A stretch of 27,093 bases of DNA. It comes from Ophiothrix spiculata (lineage: Eukaryota > Echinodermata > Ophiuroidea > Amphilepidida > Ophiotrichidae). Where the stretch lies: NCBI GenBank assembly GCA_000969725.1, contig JXSR01S010269.1. The stretch is one strand, 5' to 3'. The translations under genes and the position numbers were made by a program. The notes under the pieces were generated by a model that had not been told where the DNA came from, did no database searches, and saw only the letters and a list, made by a program, of their open reading frames with translations. Positions 1-12,556 of this stretch are shown piece after piece (the first letter of the stretch is position 1; every line of letters starts with the position of its first letter).

Positions 1-663
1 GATAATTTGCGATGTTAATTTCCGGATCTATATATGTTGCTTTACATAAAGTGATAAGTTTACAGCTGTTCAATGTTTTTATCTGCATTGTAGTACAGTT
101 GCAAGCTTATTTGCATAAATGTTAAAATGAATTGCTACCTGCAAATCTTGACCCCCCCCCCCCCAAAAAAAAAAAAAGAGGAGAAAGAAAAAGTAGTTGA
201 TTTATTGGATGTCTGATTAAAGCGCAGTGGACATTACAGATGAATGTATTGACTGTAGTAAATGAAGGAAAAAATAGTAAAGCGTCTACATGGTATCTGC
301 CATCTAAATATAATGCCATAACAAGAACATCATAAACTCTCAGACCTAGAACTGAAGCTTCAAAAAAAGAGCTGAAAAACATTAAAATTTGGACCAAAGA
401 GGTTAGTTTAGGATGGTTTAACAAGAAAAGTATAATAAAAAGAGCTGAAATCAGCTGAAAAGATTCAGGTCTGAACTCTGATGACAAGCCATCGAATGTG
501 GGAATTTGTTACGCTGTGCAATAAATTTTCACAAATTCTGACAAACCAACTTGAAATATGTTCAGTGTCAGAGCAGCTTTGTGTTTAATAAAATACACTA
601 AAGAACAACTTGGTGTGTGTCCCCCCCCCCTCCTCGGGTGTCACCATCTTTCATTCTACCTAC
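1..663. other. Non-coding flank of DPYS exon; C/A homopolymers
   Basis: I see no coding exon here. It lies downstream of the last visible DPYS exon on the minus strand, so it should be intron of that gene. It contains a C13 run directly followed by an A13 run (152-177) and a C10 run (621-630). Open frames on the minus strand have no recognisable protein similarity. Confidence 0.6.
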
Positions 664-744
664 CTCATCTATAATGTCTCCGTTTTCTGCGTGTACTAGA
701 GCTAATGCACCATGCTCTTTGAGACAAGTCATAGCCTTATAAAG
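664..744 (-). CDS. DPYS: Dihydropyrimidinase exon with VHAENGD metal-ligand motif (partial gene)
   Basis: An 81-bp exon of 27 codons in phase 0 at both ends. The acceptor is TTTCAG before CTTTAT, and the donor is GATGAG|GTAGGT. It reads LYKAMTCLKEHGALALVHAE followed by NGDIIDE. This matches the segment of the cyclic amidohydrolase family around the metal-binding histidine of the VHAENG motif. Dihydropyrimidinase opens the ring of dihydrouracil and dihydrothymine in cytosolic pyrimidine breakdown. The exon joins in frame to the one at 2309-2370. The next exon toward the C-terminus should lie left of the window. The call rests on family motifs remembered from dihydropyrimidinases; no search was run. 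A closely related hydantoinase-type paralogue is the only serious alternative. Confidence 0.9.
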
Positions 745-2010
745 CTGAAATACAAGAAAGCAAAAACGCAAAGAACATAATGATGATTGATAGAGTGAAT
801 ATACTGCGTTGTCATGGATGAGACAGAAGGCCAATCTAATGCAGAAATGATTCTATTGCCTCATCTAAGATAAATGCACTAAAGTATTACTTGCAACAAA
901 CAGTAAAATAGAGTATTTATACATTTCTAAATCTACTGGACACATCGATTTTAGAAAATCTTAATAATGGTGGATTACATCTGCCACTCAAAATACTGCA
1001 CGCCAATACTTTCAAATGACATACACTTAAATTCAGATATAGTGTGCACTTTGTCTTGCTCTGAAACATGTTTTTTTTCACAACACCAACAGGTCTACTT
1101 TGCTGAAGAGGTGATAAAATCAAATCTGCAGTCATTCTAAATCAAGAGGTGATTTTTTTTTTCAGCACATTACAGGAATTGGGAAATGTGCACTATATCA
1201 GAATTTCAGAGTATACAACCATTCAATAACAACTTCCTGTTTGTTTTATTACAGATTTAAAAAGAATATATCTCTGCCTTGCTTGAAATTGATTCTCTGA
1301 AGCATGGCTTATTACAGAATACGAAAATACAAGGTATCTTGCACTATAGTTTGCATCTTTGAAATATAAAACAGTTGCAACAACTACAAAAATCTATAAA
1401 AATAATTTGTTAAAATGAAAGCTGATATTTTTCAAGGTATTAATATTTTTTCAAAGATAACAAATATTTTTAGAGAAAAATTAATTGTGTCAGAATACTA
1501 CTTTTGTGTGTATTTTGCTAAAATAAAAAATGCATACTTTACTGGCGGCGATATTGACAGGTAAGAAAAATAATTTTCAAATTATTTCACTTCGGGGTTT
1601 TCACATCTTGGTAAAAATGTTCTGCAAGTCACACAGTGTTCTAATTAGCAATTTTACTTTTAAATTAAGATTCTATATACATTTATGATTGTCAATGGAT
1701 TGCAAAGAGCAAATTTGAGACAAATTCATGACACAAGTGTGTGTACAAGTTAATAGCTTGGTCTTTGTATTACATTACCATGTTTTTAGCATTATAGTTT
1801 ATTAAATACTTCTTTACTGCGCAGCATTGTGGCACCGTAAATACGATGCCAAGTGCTCCACTTTTTTTTGCATAATGTTTCCAGTCGACAAATGGCCCGA
1901 ACATCAGGAAGTGAGGGAGACCCCATTTGGTGACTGGGGGATCCAGTCTACAATAACTCTGCACTACGAGTGTGAACAAAATGGTTCTCCTTTTGATTTC
2001 TATGTATTAT
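745..2010 (-). other. DPYS intron, AT-rich
   Basis: Intron between the exons at 664-744 and 2309-2370 (minus strand). It is AT-rich unique-looking sequence with short T and A runs. The short open frames at 917-1135 and 1770-1979 have no recognisable family features and I treat them as chance. Confidence 0.6.
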
Positions 2011-2293
2011 CAGAGATGCCACTTTGGTACGGAAAAATATAGGAAATGAGTCTCAATTTTAGGATAATAATTTCAAGCGGAGGGAGAAAAAATTCTCCTT
2101 GGAGAAGATTTATATGTACTTTTCATGCATATGTTGACCCTTTTTAACCATTTTTATGCAACTTTCTACCACCTTAATTTAAAAAAAATCCCTTGAAATT
2201 TTGAAATCCTGCTTTTTTAAAAATTAGGAAAAATGGTCCAAAATGCCAAAAAAATTAGGAATTCCTAATAAATTAGGAAAATTGGCATCCCTG
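2011..2293. mobile_element. MITE, CAGGGATGCC family, copy 1
   Basis: A 283-bp element bounded by CAGAGATGCCA at the left and TGGCATCCCTG at the right, which are inverted repeats of each other. A second copy lies at 7001-7297, with shared internal blocks such as GAGGGAGAAAA, TTGGAGAAGATTT and TTATGCAACTTTCTA. The flanking bases allow a 3-bp duplication (TAT at both ends), but in AT-rich DNA this may be chance and no 8-bp duplication is visible. There is no coding capacity. It ends 15 bases from the donor-side edge of the DPYS exon at 2309-2370, inside the intron. Confidence 0.75.
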
Positions 2294-2308
2294 TATAATT
2301 ATACATAC

Positions 2309-2370
2309 CTCAGCATCATCCAATTGAAAGACGCCTTTATATGCCAGAAACATCTTGAATGAGTTCACAC
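2309..2370 (-). CDS. DPYS: Dihydropyrimidinase exon carrying the catalytic lysine/tyrosine region (partial gene)
   Basis: A 62-bp exon with acceptor TTTTGCAG|GTGTGAAC and donor GCTGAG|GTATGT. After completing a split Gly codon it reads VNSFKMFLAYKGVFQLDDAE. In this family the Lys of the SFK-x-F-x-AYK motif is carboxylated and bridges the two metals, and the Tyr five residues later contacts the substrate; both residues are present here. The phase fits the donor of the exon at 4612-4776 (ends with G) and the phase-0 start of the exon at 664-744. The stretch after the motif (GVFQLDDAE) differs somewhat from the vertebrate form I remember. A MITE lies immediately downstream of its donor. Confidence 0.9.
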
Positions 2371-3611
2371 CTGCAAAATCAACAAAACAATATCGTCTAT
2401 AACACAAATTACAAATTTCTGGTTTTTAAATGTAGGAGGAAGAGTGGAGTAACCAGGGGCAAAAACCTTCAAAGTATGGACTGAAAACCAAATGCACATA
2501 AAGTGCTCAGACCAGGAATCAAAGCATGCCCGGGACTCATTAGTGGACCCTCATCAGGACCCTAACATCAACTAAATTGGTCTTTCTGGGGAAGTTGGGG
2601 CATTTTGATAGTAGTACCACTTGTCTCCTATCGCTGGGTTGATTCATTTTAGGGTTTGCATGGAGATTGTTCCCAAAATTTCAATTTTTCTGGGTACTCT
2701 GGTACCCTCCTGCACCCAGATTCAATTTTTTTCTCCTTTTCTAATGAACTTCAAATGGGTTCAATTTCAAATAAGCTTCCTAAACCCTGCTTTCTTTCTT
2801 GCTGTATTTGTTCTCTTAAACTTCACGTTTACATTGATGTTTCCCTCCTTCCTTCCAAATCTTATATAAAATCACTTCTAAAAACATGTACTTGAAAAAT
2901 CTTAATACTGAACGTTTGAAAAATTCTGATATAAAAAACCCTCTTGTTCAAATACAATATAATATAAAGATGTTTTAAATTCGAAGTCATGAAAATTTTA
3001 TATAGGTAATAAAATTGCGATGAACCATATTTACGAGCACATCTTAGTGCTGTATTACTCAATCTTCCATATTTGAATGCATGGTTCAGCAAGCAGTCAG
3101 TGTATCCTCTAGTCATTAATTATTCACCTTTAATCAAACATGATGAACACACTGAATATGACGTGAGTGATAAATTGCTCTAGATTGTGTGTAAGCACAG
3201 AATTATCCAATCTATGTCTTAAGTTATTATCAACCTGTAAAATTAATGGTCCAACGGAAAGGTTATCACCAATGAAAATACTCGTCTTTAATGTTTATAG
3301 CTAGAACTGATTGCCGATTACAATTATGTAGACTTGTACTTAATGAGAATAGGTAAAACTTGTTTATGTTGGAGTCATATCATGACTAATATGTTTTTAT
3401 CTTTCTGTTTTTAGCCCCCATCCTCCCCCTCCCCTCCCTCCCGAATATCATGCTCGCATGTTTTGGCCAAAATGCAGATCGATGTCAATAAATTCTTTGT
3501 TGGGTTACAGAGTATAAATTAAATGTTTCATACTGGCAGGTCATGTCCATAACAAGCTTTGTTAAGAAAAAACAATTAAATCAGGCATTGTCAGTCTATA
3601 AGAGGAAAGCA
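2371..3611 (-). other. DPYS intron sequence
   Basis: Part of the intron between the exons at 2309-2370 and 4612-4776. It is mostly AT-rich with a pyrimidine-rich patch near 3415-3440. No supported gene or repeat family was recognised. Short frames at 2621-2895 overlap each other and look like chance. Confidence 0.5.
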
Positions 3612-3834
3612 TGGCAGAGCGGTTAGAGCATGAGACTCATAATACAGAAGTTGTGAGTTTGAGCCCCAGTCGGCCCTGCCAGTTGGATCATGTCTCCTTG
3701 TTTCTTTGGGCAAGAAATTTACTCAAATTGCTCGTGTCGTTTGGAAGCCACGTTAAGAAGTTGCTCCCATGTGCGAATGTTCCTTCAGAGGGCACTGACA
3801 GCGTATATCTGGTGAATTTATCTTGAAAAAAATA
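3612..3834 (+). mobile_element. tRNA-derived SINE with tRNA-Met(CAT)-like head
   Basis: Positions 3612-3681 resemble an elongator tRNA-Met. TGGCAG at 3612 pairs with CTGCCA at 3676-3681, there is an A-box-like GCGGTTAGAGC, an anticodon-loop-like CTCATAA and a B-box-like GAGTTTGAGCCCC. The anticodon stem pairs poorly, so this is not a functional tRNA. The following tail contains CTTTGGGCAAGAAATTTACT, resembling the TTGGGCAAG-type central segment I associate with SINEs of invertebrate deuterostomes and molluscs, and ends in an A-rich patch near 3825-3834. The ORF across it (3611-3826) is a by-product. Confidence 0.65.
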
Positions 3835-4264
3835 TTGTTTTGAAAGCCAGGCATATTATAATGGACATCCTAGAATCATGGTAATGTAGAGGGTTAAGCA
3901 AGACAGATGGATAAGAAATACAATCCTCTAGTAATTACTAAGTATTGCTATCTGTAGGTCACAAACATGGGTGATTGTTAAAAGCTTGCAGAATTTTGCC
4001 CTGCTGTAATAAGACTAAGTAAAAAGTCAAGAATCGCATCTCTTATGCGATAGGGGTTTGTTTAAATCAGCAGTTCTTTGCAGCAAATGGGACGCATTGT
4101 CGTGATGATGTAACTTTCTCTAATCAATTTATTTTGAAGAAACTGGTGAGAAAGTGGATATCCACAGTTACAGGGGAATAAACTTTAGAGACTAAAAAAT
4201 CATTGATAATTACAAAGAATTAGCCCACACCCCTCCCACCACACCCCAACCTCTTAAAACATGG

Positions 4265-4439
4265 ATGAAAGCTTCTCAACGTTTTCTCTGCTGACATTTG
4301 CATCTTCTTCTCAAATGCTCTTATTTCATCAGGTGATAGCAACATGAGAATGGTCACAAAGGGAACTGACATCATCCTACCCCCTCTATTGATTGATCCT
4401 CTCACCCACTCCAATTACAACCCGATGTAACCTTCTCAC
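4265..4439 (-). repeat. Highly diverged third copy of the DPYS exon-4612 repeat unit
   Basis: This stretch aligns loosely with the tandem unit at 4440-4611. Shared landmarks are a TCATCAGGTGATAGCAACATG segment in the exon-like part, CTATTGATTGATCC near the break, and GATGTAA..CTTCTCACC before the next unit. Coding sense is lost. It looks like an old, decayed member of a tandem series with a period of about 170 bp. Confidence 0.4.
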
Positions 4440-4562
4440 CTTTTTCTTTACACACAGTTGCTACTTCTTCTTTAACTTTGTCACTCCACCAAGTGATTGC
4501 AACATGGTCATGGAGAGAATAATCACAGCATACTTTGGCATCTGCCCACCCCCTCCATTGAT
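4440..4562 (-). pseudogene. DPYS: 5'-truncated tandem copy of DPYS exon
   Basis: On the minus strand this reads [20 protein letters not shown] then [20 protein letters not shown], followed by the same donor (G|GTGAGAAG). It is nearly the same as the 3' two-thirds of the exon at 4612-4776, with an extra in-frame Asp-His (6 bp) after SLH. Upstream of the Gln the frame runs into a stop (TGA) and there is no acceptor or pyrimidine tract, so it cannot be spliced in as the intact exon is. It is a partial exon duplication, a few percent diverged. An unrecognised alternative acceptor is possible but not visible. Confidence 0.75.
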
Positions 4563-4611
4563 CAACACCCCTCCCTCAACCACCCCACCCTGGTGGATGT
4601 AAGTTTCTCAC

Positions 4612-4776
4612 CTTTTTCTTTACACACAGTTGCTACTTCTTCTTTGACTTTATCACTCCACCAGGTAATTGCGACATGGAGAGAATAATCACAGCATACT
4701 TTGGCATCGGCCCACCCCCTCCATTGATTGTAAGCTTCCAGTAGAGATTGGTTCTTCTGAGGAATGCAATGGTCAA
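4612..4776 (-). CDS. DPYS: Dihydropyrimidinase exon with [13 protein letters not shown] segment (partial gene)
   Basis: A 165-bp exon with acceptor TTTCAG|TTGACC and donor AAAAG|GTGAGA. Joined to the A left by the exon at 9534-9718 it reads [40 protein letters not shown], then [16 protein letters not shown]. Dihydropyrimidinases carry a near-identical [22 protein letters not shown] stretch, so the assignment is strong. Phases at both ends match its neighbours. Two tandem relatives of this exon (4440-4562 and 4265-4439) follow it in the transcription direction, and a piggyBac-type element sits 140 bp upstream of its acceptor. Confidence 0.93.
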
Positions 4777-4916
4777 CTGAAAGAGGAAAAAATTGGTTGA
4801 ACAGAGTGATATTTATTCTCACAAAGTATATAGTTTTCATATCAGTCATAAAGAAAGTTTTTTTAAAATTGATTAAGAAAAAAGAGGAAGGTTGGACGGC
4901 CAAGAAGAAATGTATG

Positions 4917-5539
4917 TTAACCCTAAAAGAGCCGGGGGGGCGGAATCCGCCCCCCCTCCGGAATTTTTTTTATACCTCCGCCGGTTGTTATTTTTTCGCG
5001 CTGAAACTTCTTGACTTTTTTCCTTAAAGCCTTGCGCTTCTTTTCAGACCATTTTTGTGAAAATCGGACCTAGGGTTAGGATTTGGCGTTCCGTAATGGC
5101 ATGTTGGGTCAACCGAAAAACTGACCAAAAACTGATTTTCAATGCAAATTACATACAAATCGTGTTTTTTGTTATTATGATACACTTCCACTATGTTTTA
5201 TTGTATTTATTTGATTTATTTAGAGTAAGAACATGCCTAAGTATACTTTGACACACATTATTGATAAAAATTGCAACTTTTGCTCGAAAAAATTGCGAAA
5301 AACCACGATTTTGGCGATTTTTGGTGATTTTCGCATTTTTGACGTGACGTCACTGTGACGTCATGCAAGGTCCGATTTCAATTTTTTTGGTACCAATGGA
5401 CTCGTGAGGGTCCTAGCTATCCACCAGTACCCTACACTTGATGTTTCGTCAATCGGTTTCCGAGATCGGAAGGGGGGCGGAATCCGCCCCCCCCCCGGCT
5501 GTGAGATGGGTCGAAAAAGCACGGCTCTTTAAGGGTTAA
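4917..5539. mobile_element. piggyBac-type non-autonomous element (TTAA duplication) with GC-rich subterminal hairpins
   Basis: TTAA at 4917-4920 and 5536-5539 flanks a 615-bp body starting CCCTAAAAGAGCCG and ending CGGCTCTTTAAGGG, which are inverted repeats. A TTAA target duplication with CCC-starting ends is the hallmark of the piggyBac superfamily. Just inside each end is a self-complementary block GGGGGGCGGAATCCGCCCCC, able to fold as a strong hairpin. The interior is AT-rich and encodes no transposase. It lies in the DPYS intron. Confidence 0.85.
5345..5363. promoter_or_regulatory. Two CRE palindromes (TGACGTCA) inside the TTAA element
   Basis: TGACGTCA occurs at 5345-5352 and again at 5356-5363, 11 bp apart. 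This is the full consensus for CREB/ATF bZIP dimers. The pair is inside the non-autonomous piggyBac-type element, so each copy of the family could carry it. Function is inference. Confidence 0.4.
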
Positions 5540-5544
5540 GACGT

Positions 5545-5640
5545 AACACCAAGTCCATGGCTAGAACCCGAGACCTCTTACCTTCCAGAAGACTTTAAGT
5601 TTCGCTCCTTGGAGCTAGATGATGCAAAGCAGCACATAAG
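5545..5640 (-). mobile_element. Possible tRNA-derived SINE head (minus strand)
   Basis: Read on the minus strand it has an A-box-like TAGCTCCAAGGAGCG and, about 45 bases on, a B-box-like CTCGGGTTCTAGCC, the spacing expected of a tRNA-derived pol III promoter. Cloverleaf pairing is poor. It abuts the TTAA element. No tail or target duplication was recognised. Confidence 0.35.
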
Positions 5641-7000
5641 TTGTGCTGGGATGGGTGTAGCTGTATCAGGTACCGACACAAAACTAGTGCAGGTGTATTT
5701 TAGAATGACCAAAAGATGTCTGCATGTACACCTACTGGGCTAGGTGTTTCCATGATTTTTTTTGCAGCGGGGGGAGGGGGAGGCTCAGAGGGACTAGCTG
5801 CATAAATAGTACATGTAGGGCGGGTGCTAAACAGCATTTTCAAAGCAAGGATTGTCAATGAACTTTTGAAGACCGTAATTTGGGCCTGAGGGGAGGAGGA
5901 CAGTCAAGTATTTTTTTAACCAGGCGTGACCAAGAAAAGGTGAATTTGGGTTGTTTTTGAGGATTGAAGGGTGCGTAAATCTGGTGACACCACTTACGGT
6001 ATCAAAAACAGCCATTTTCAAGAAATAGGTGTCAGTAAAATCTCCGTTGAGGGTATGAATTAGGGAAAAAGAGTATATTTTGGCTTCAGAAAAAAATCAC
6101 CCTTTAGGGGATGCTGTGAAAAAACTGTGGTCATGCCTGCTTACAATATTAAACTTGACTGCCATTCCCACCCACAGTCCCCCACCCCACCCGGAATTGC
6201 GGGCTGAAATGGATGAATCAAACCAAATCAATTCATATCAAATCAGAATCAAATCTGTGAAAGTGATGTACATTATCATATCAATCATAAGATTAATGTT
6301 TAAGTACATGTTGCCAATGCACTTCATGCCCTTACTTCTTCACATTTTACAGCGATGGAACTTGGCTGCATCCATTTCCATCATTTTGGTCCCTTTTAGT
6401 AGAGAAGAAAATAATAAAGAGATGCTCTTACACGTCTCCTGAGTCTGCTAAGCAAACAAGCATACAATTATGTAAGCAGCCAAGCTAGGCAGGACGTACG
6501 TATAAGAGATGCCAGACTTGCAATTCTCTTCCATATGTAAAATTTACGGTTAAGAGCACTTTTCATTCAACATTCACATCAAAGCTTGACATAATTTCTT
6601 CAAGCTTGAAAGAAAAATACAGAATACTTCAATATATCTAATCAAAATTCAAGCGATGTTTCTTTCTATAAATACCATTAAAGCGTTTGCGCTAATTCAA
6701 ACAGGGAATTGCCTGGAAAATACATTGGGAATTTGTTCAAAAGATTCTTTTAACTGATGCATCCATTTAATGTGCTTACAATTTCTAGTTCTTCTATTCA
6801 AACTGGTTAAATAGATGATTCAATCTTTTTGAAAATATAGTTGAAATAGGTGCCTGGGAACTTGGAAATGTTTGTGTATCCTTTACTGCCTATACGGTGA
6901 ATTTTGCAGCTACTAAGTTTCATGAATTGCCATCAGTGGTTATTTTTTATGAATCGTGAAATAATTAATTTACGATTCAAAATAGTTGTGATAAATGATT
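5641..7000 (-). other. DPYS intron sequence, no supported feature
   Basis: Part of the large intron between the exons at 4612-4776 and 9534-9718. It contains a G-rich patch near 5768-5783 and scattered AT-rich DNA. The ORF at 5827-6021 (minus) and those at 6080-6442 show no recognisable domain. Confidence 0.5.
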
Positions 7001-7297
7001 CAGGGATGCCACTTGAGTACGGAAAAACAATAGGAAATTAGTCTCGATCGGATACTAATTTCGAGCAGAGGGAGAAAAGCTTCCCCTTGGAGAAGATTTT
7101 TGATATTTTAGTTGCTAAAATCTCACTTTTAATGCACATTTTGACCCTTTGAACAATTTTATGCAACTTTCTATCACTTTAACAAAAGAAAACCCAAAAA
7201 ACATGAATTTTTGACATATTCTGATTTTTCTTTTAAATTAGGAAAAATGCTCAAAAAAGTAGGAATTCCTACTAAATAAGGAAAATTTGCATCCCTG
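7001..7297. mobile_element. MITE, CAGGGATGCC family, copy 2
   Basis: A 297-bp element from CAGGGATGCCA to TTGCATCCCTG with inverted ends, in the same orientation as copy 1 at 2011-2293. ATT directly flanks both ends, compatible with a 3-bp duplication. It is non-coding. The superfamily is unclear: CAGGG ends recall hAT or P-like elements, but no 8-bp duplication is visible. Confidence 0.75.
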
Positions 7298-7485
7298 ATT
7301 ATTAGATAGGTAACTTTTGGAGTAAAGTATTAATTCCACAAACATTTTCACACGTAAAATTCCTTGCAAAATGAGGCAGATTTAACATGTCATTGTGGTT
7401 CACTGTGCGTGACATTTTCTAGACTACAATGTACCATCTGCAAGCCTGTCCAATCTGGTCTACAGCATCTGTTGATCAGGCTGCT

Positions 7486-8315
7486 TGTAATATCTAAGGA
7501 TAATGCATGAAGCCACAGGGCACAAGAGAACTGAATATAGGGTTATAACTATCCAATAGTGTTTAAAGATAGTCGAAAAATTGCAGATTTACATAAATCT
7601 GGTTGAGAGCATCTGTTGATAGAAGTCTATAAGGCTAAGTTGTAATATCTAAGGATAATGTATGAAGCCACAGGGCACAAGGGAACTGAATATAGGCTTT
7701 TAACTATCCACTAGTGTTTTAAGATAGTTGAAAAATTGCAGATTTACATAAATCTGGTTGAGAGCATCTGTTGATAGAAGTCTATAAGGCTAAGTTGTAA
7801 TATCTAAGGATAATGCATGAAGCCACAGGGCACAAGAGAACTGAATATAGGCTTATAAACTATCCACTAGTGTTTTAAGATAGTTGAAAATTGCAGATTT
7901 ACATAAATCTGGTTGAGAGCATCTGTTGATAGAAGTCTATAAGGCCCAAAAAAATAATTGTTGTGTTGCCCTCAAGTGGGATTTCTGAAAAATTGTGTCG
8001 GTTGGTCGGAAATTTTTTTTTTTTTAATAATTTTTTTTTAAAGCACCCAAAGTACCAAATTTTGGTGCATTTTCCACTATTTTCAAAATATTTTCTCAAA
8101 AAAACACCCAATCTGAGCAAAATTGGGTGCTTTCCCGACCCTAATATTTTTTTTAAAATTTTTGAATAGGGTCGGTCGCTGAGGGCAACATAACAATTTA
8201 TTTTTTTGGCCTAAGGCTACTTGTAATATCTAAGGATAATGTATGAAGCCACAGGGCACAAGGGAACTGAATATAGGCTTATAACTATCCAGTCGAACAA
8301 ATTGCAGATTTACAT
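7486..8315. repeat. 155-bp tandem repeat, four copies, split by a MITE
   Basis: The phrase TGTAATATCTAAGGATAATG starts at 7486, 7641, 7796 and 8222. The first three are exactly 155 bp apart. The fourth is displaced by 271 bp because an element (7943-8211 plus its duplicated TAA) has inserted. Copies 1-3 are nearly identical; copy 4 has lost about 20 bp around the ATCCACTAGTG position and ends at 8315. A degenerate partial unit precedes the array from about 7447. Confidence 0.9.
7943..8211. mobile_element. Harbinger-like MITE with TAA target duplication
   Basis: A 269-bp element with long inverted ends: GGCCCAAAAAAATAATTG then TTGTGTTGCCCTCA at the left, mirrored by TGAGGGCAACATAACAATTT and ATTTTTTTGGCC at the right. 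It is flanked by TAA on both sides (7940-7942 and 8212-8214). The other copies of the 155-bp repeat show the uninterrupted target TATAAGGCTAAG, which proves the insertion boundaries. A TWA target duplication fits the PIF/Harbinger superfamily. The interior is itself partly palindromic (AAAGCACCCAA and TTGGGTGCTTT). Non-coding. Confidence 0.85.
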
Positions 8316-11398
<3,083 letters not shown>

Positions 11399-11523
11399 GA
11401 ATGGGATTTTTTATATGGGTTGTAATGAAACATCTGTGAAATTCAAAAATCGGGATGAGGTCTGCTAACTGTGCTATGTTTCATCACTAATACATGATTT
11501 CAACCCGTATAAAATATCTCATT
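11399..11523. repeat. Fold-back inverted repeat
   Basis: ATGGGATTTTTTATATGGGT at the left is mirrored imperfectly by ACCCGTATAAAATATCTCAT at the right, and AATGAAACAT is mirrored by ATGTTTCATCA further in. The arms are about 30-35 bp around a short unique core. It is probably a small MITE relic; no clear target duplication is seen. Confidence 0.55.
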
Positions 11524-12081
11524 GGAGTTAGGCATGATTGGAAGGACCTGATATCTTCTTTCATGTTAAACGGTAAGACTTGTGATTATTAGGCTTCGGT
11601 GTCTTATCAGTTTCCTACTACATGAAAGCAATTTATCTCCTTGTTATGGAAGGAACCTTTCGTCAAATTTCGGCACAAAGCTTCAAGACTTGAGAACCTG
11701 TGATACAACACTCAGTATATAATCTACTCGCCCCTTGGCTCCCTGATCTAACAGTGGAAGTTTTGTGTAGTTCTACAACCAAACACCTAACATAAAATGT
11801 GGTATATAATCCTGTATGTAAACTTATTTCAGTCCCACAGCAAAATACATAAACATACATGAGTGACTTAAGAACTTAAGTATGAAAGGACAATCATAGA
11901 GTACACTTCTTACTTGAGAACAAAATGGGTATTTACCACCTGTAATGAAAGTAATGGTTTACACATATTGTCTAAATAATGGGGGTATTATTGTAGCATT
12001 TTAACATTGGCATTGTGTCTGGGCCACTTAGGACAAGTTTCTGATTATATATGGGTTTCTGGAAACACCCAGTCAAACATA

Positions 12082-12425
12082 AGCTGAAAACATAGTTCTT
12101 TTTAAACTACCAAATATGTGTAACAAGTCTTTGTTATCTAAGTTATAATCTAGTAATATAATTCCAATGCATATTGGTGTCGTAAATCACCAAACATTTT
12201 CACCAAATACTCCTCAATGTGGTAGTATTGATTTTTCATCACCAAGCCTCCGTTATTAATAGAAAATACATTGGAACTATATATCAGATTATAAGATAAC
12301 AAAGACTTGTTGCACCAAATATTTGGTAGCTCAAAAGAACTATGTTTTCAGCCATAGGGCCAAAGTATAGTTCTTTTGAGCTACCAAATATTTTGTGTAA
12401 TAAGTCTTTGTTATCTAATAATCTA
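12082..12425. repeat. Three-arm inverted/direct repeat (fold-back)
   Basis: One sequence containing CATAGTTCTTTT, CTACCAAATAT and AAGTCTTTGTTATCT appears three times: plus orientation at about 12082-12168, inverted at about 12262-12354, and plus again at about 12368-12425. The second and third copies are almost adjacent and form a hairpin with arms of about 58 bp. The first and second form a wider fold-back with a spacer of about 90 bp. Confidence 0.8.
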
Positions 12426-12556
12426 CCGTAATTTCCGGAATATAAAAAATAAGCTGCCCGGAATATAAGCCGCATCCCCGGAAAAATTAAAAAATAAGAT
12501 TCAAGCATCGTCGTATAAGCTGCACTGGTGTATAAGCCGCACCTCGAAATCCCTAA
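12424..12556. repeat. TATAAGCCGCA-type repeat
   Basis: ACCGTAATTTCCGGAATATA opens a stretch in which the motif ATAAGC(C/T)GC recurs four times (about 12450, 12465, 12516 and 12532). Sequences of this kind (CCGTATTTTCCGG..TATAAGCCGCAC) are familiar ends of dispersed DNA elements in fish and invertebrate genomes. No matching opposite end was identified, so its extent is unknown. Confidence 0.5.

Noticed and set aside
122..487. 121-codon minus-strand ORF beginning at the left edge
   Set aside because: It reads through the poly-C/poly-A tract and has no similarity to the expected next DPYS exon.
3612..3681. A functional tRNA-Met(CAT) gene
   Set aside because: The anticodon stem and D arm do not pair well and the sequence continues into a SINE body.
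3611..3826. 71-codon ORF beginning MAERLEHETHN
   Set aside because: It lies entirely within the tRNA-derived SINE.
7486..8315. CRISPR-like array from regularly spaced repeats
   Set aside because: The whole 155-bp unit repeats with no variable spacers, and the context is an animal genome.
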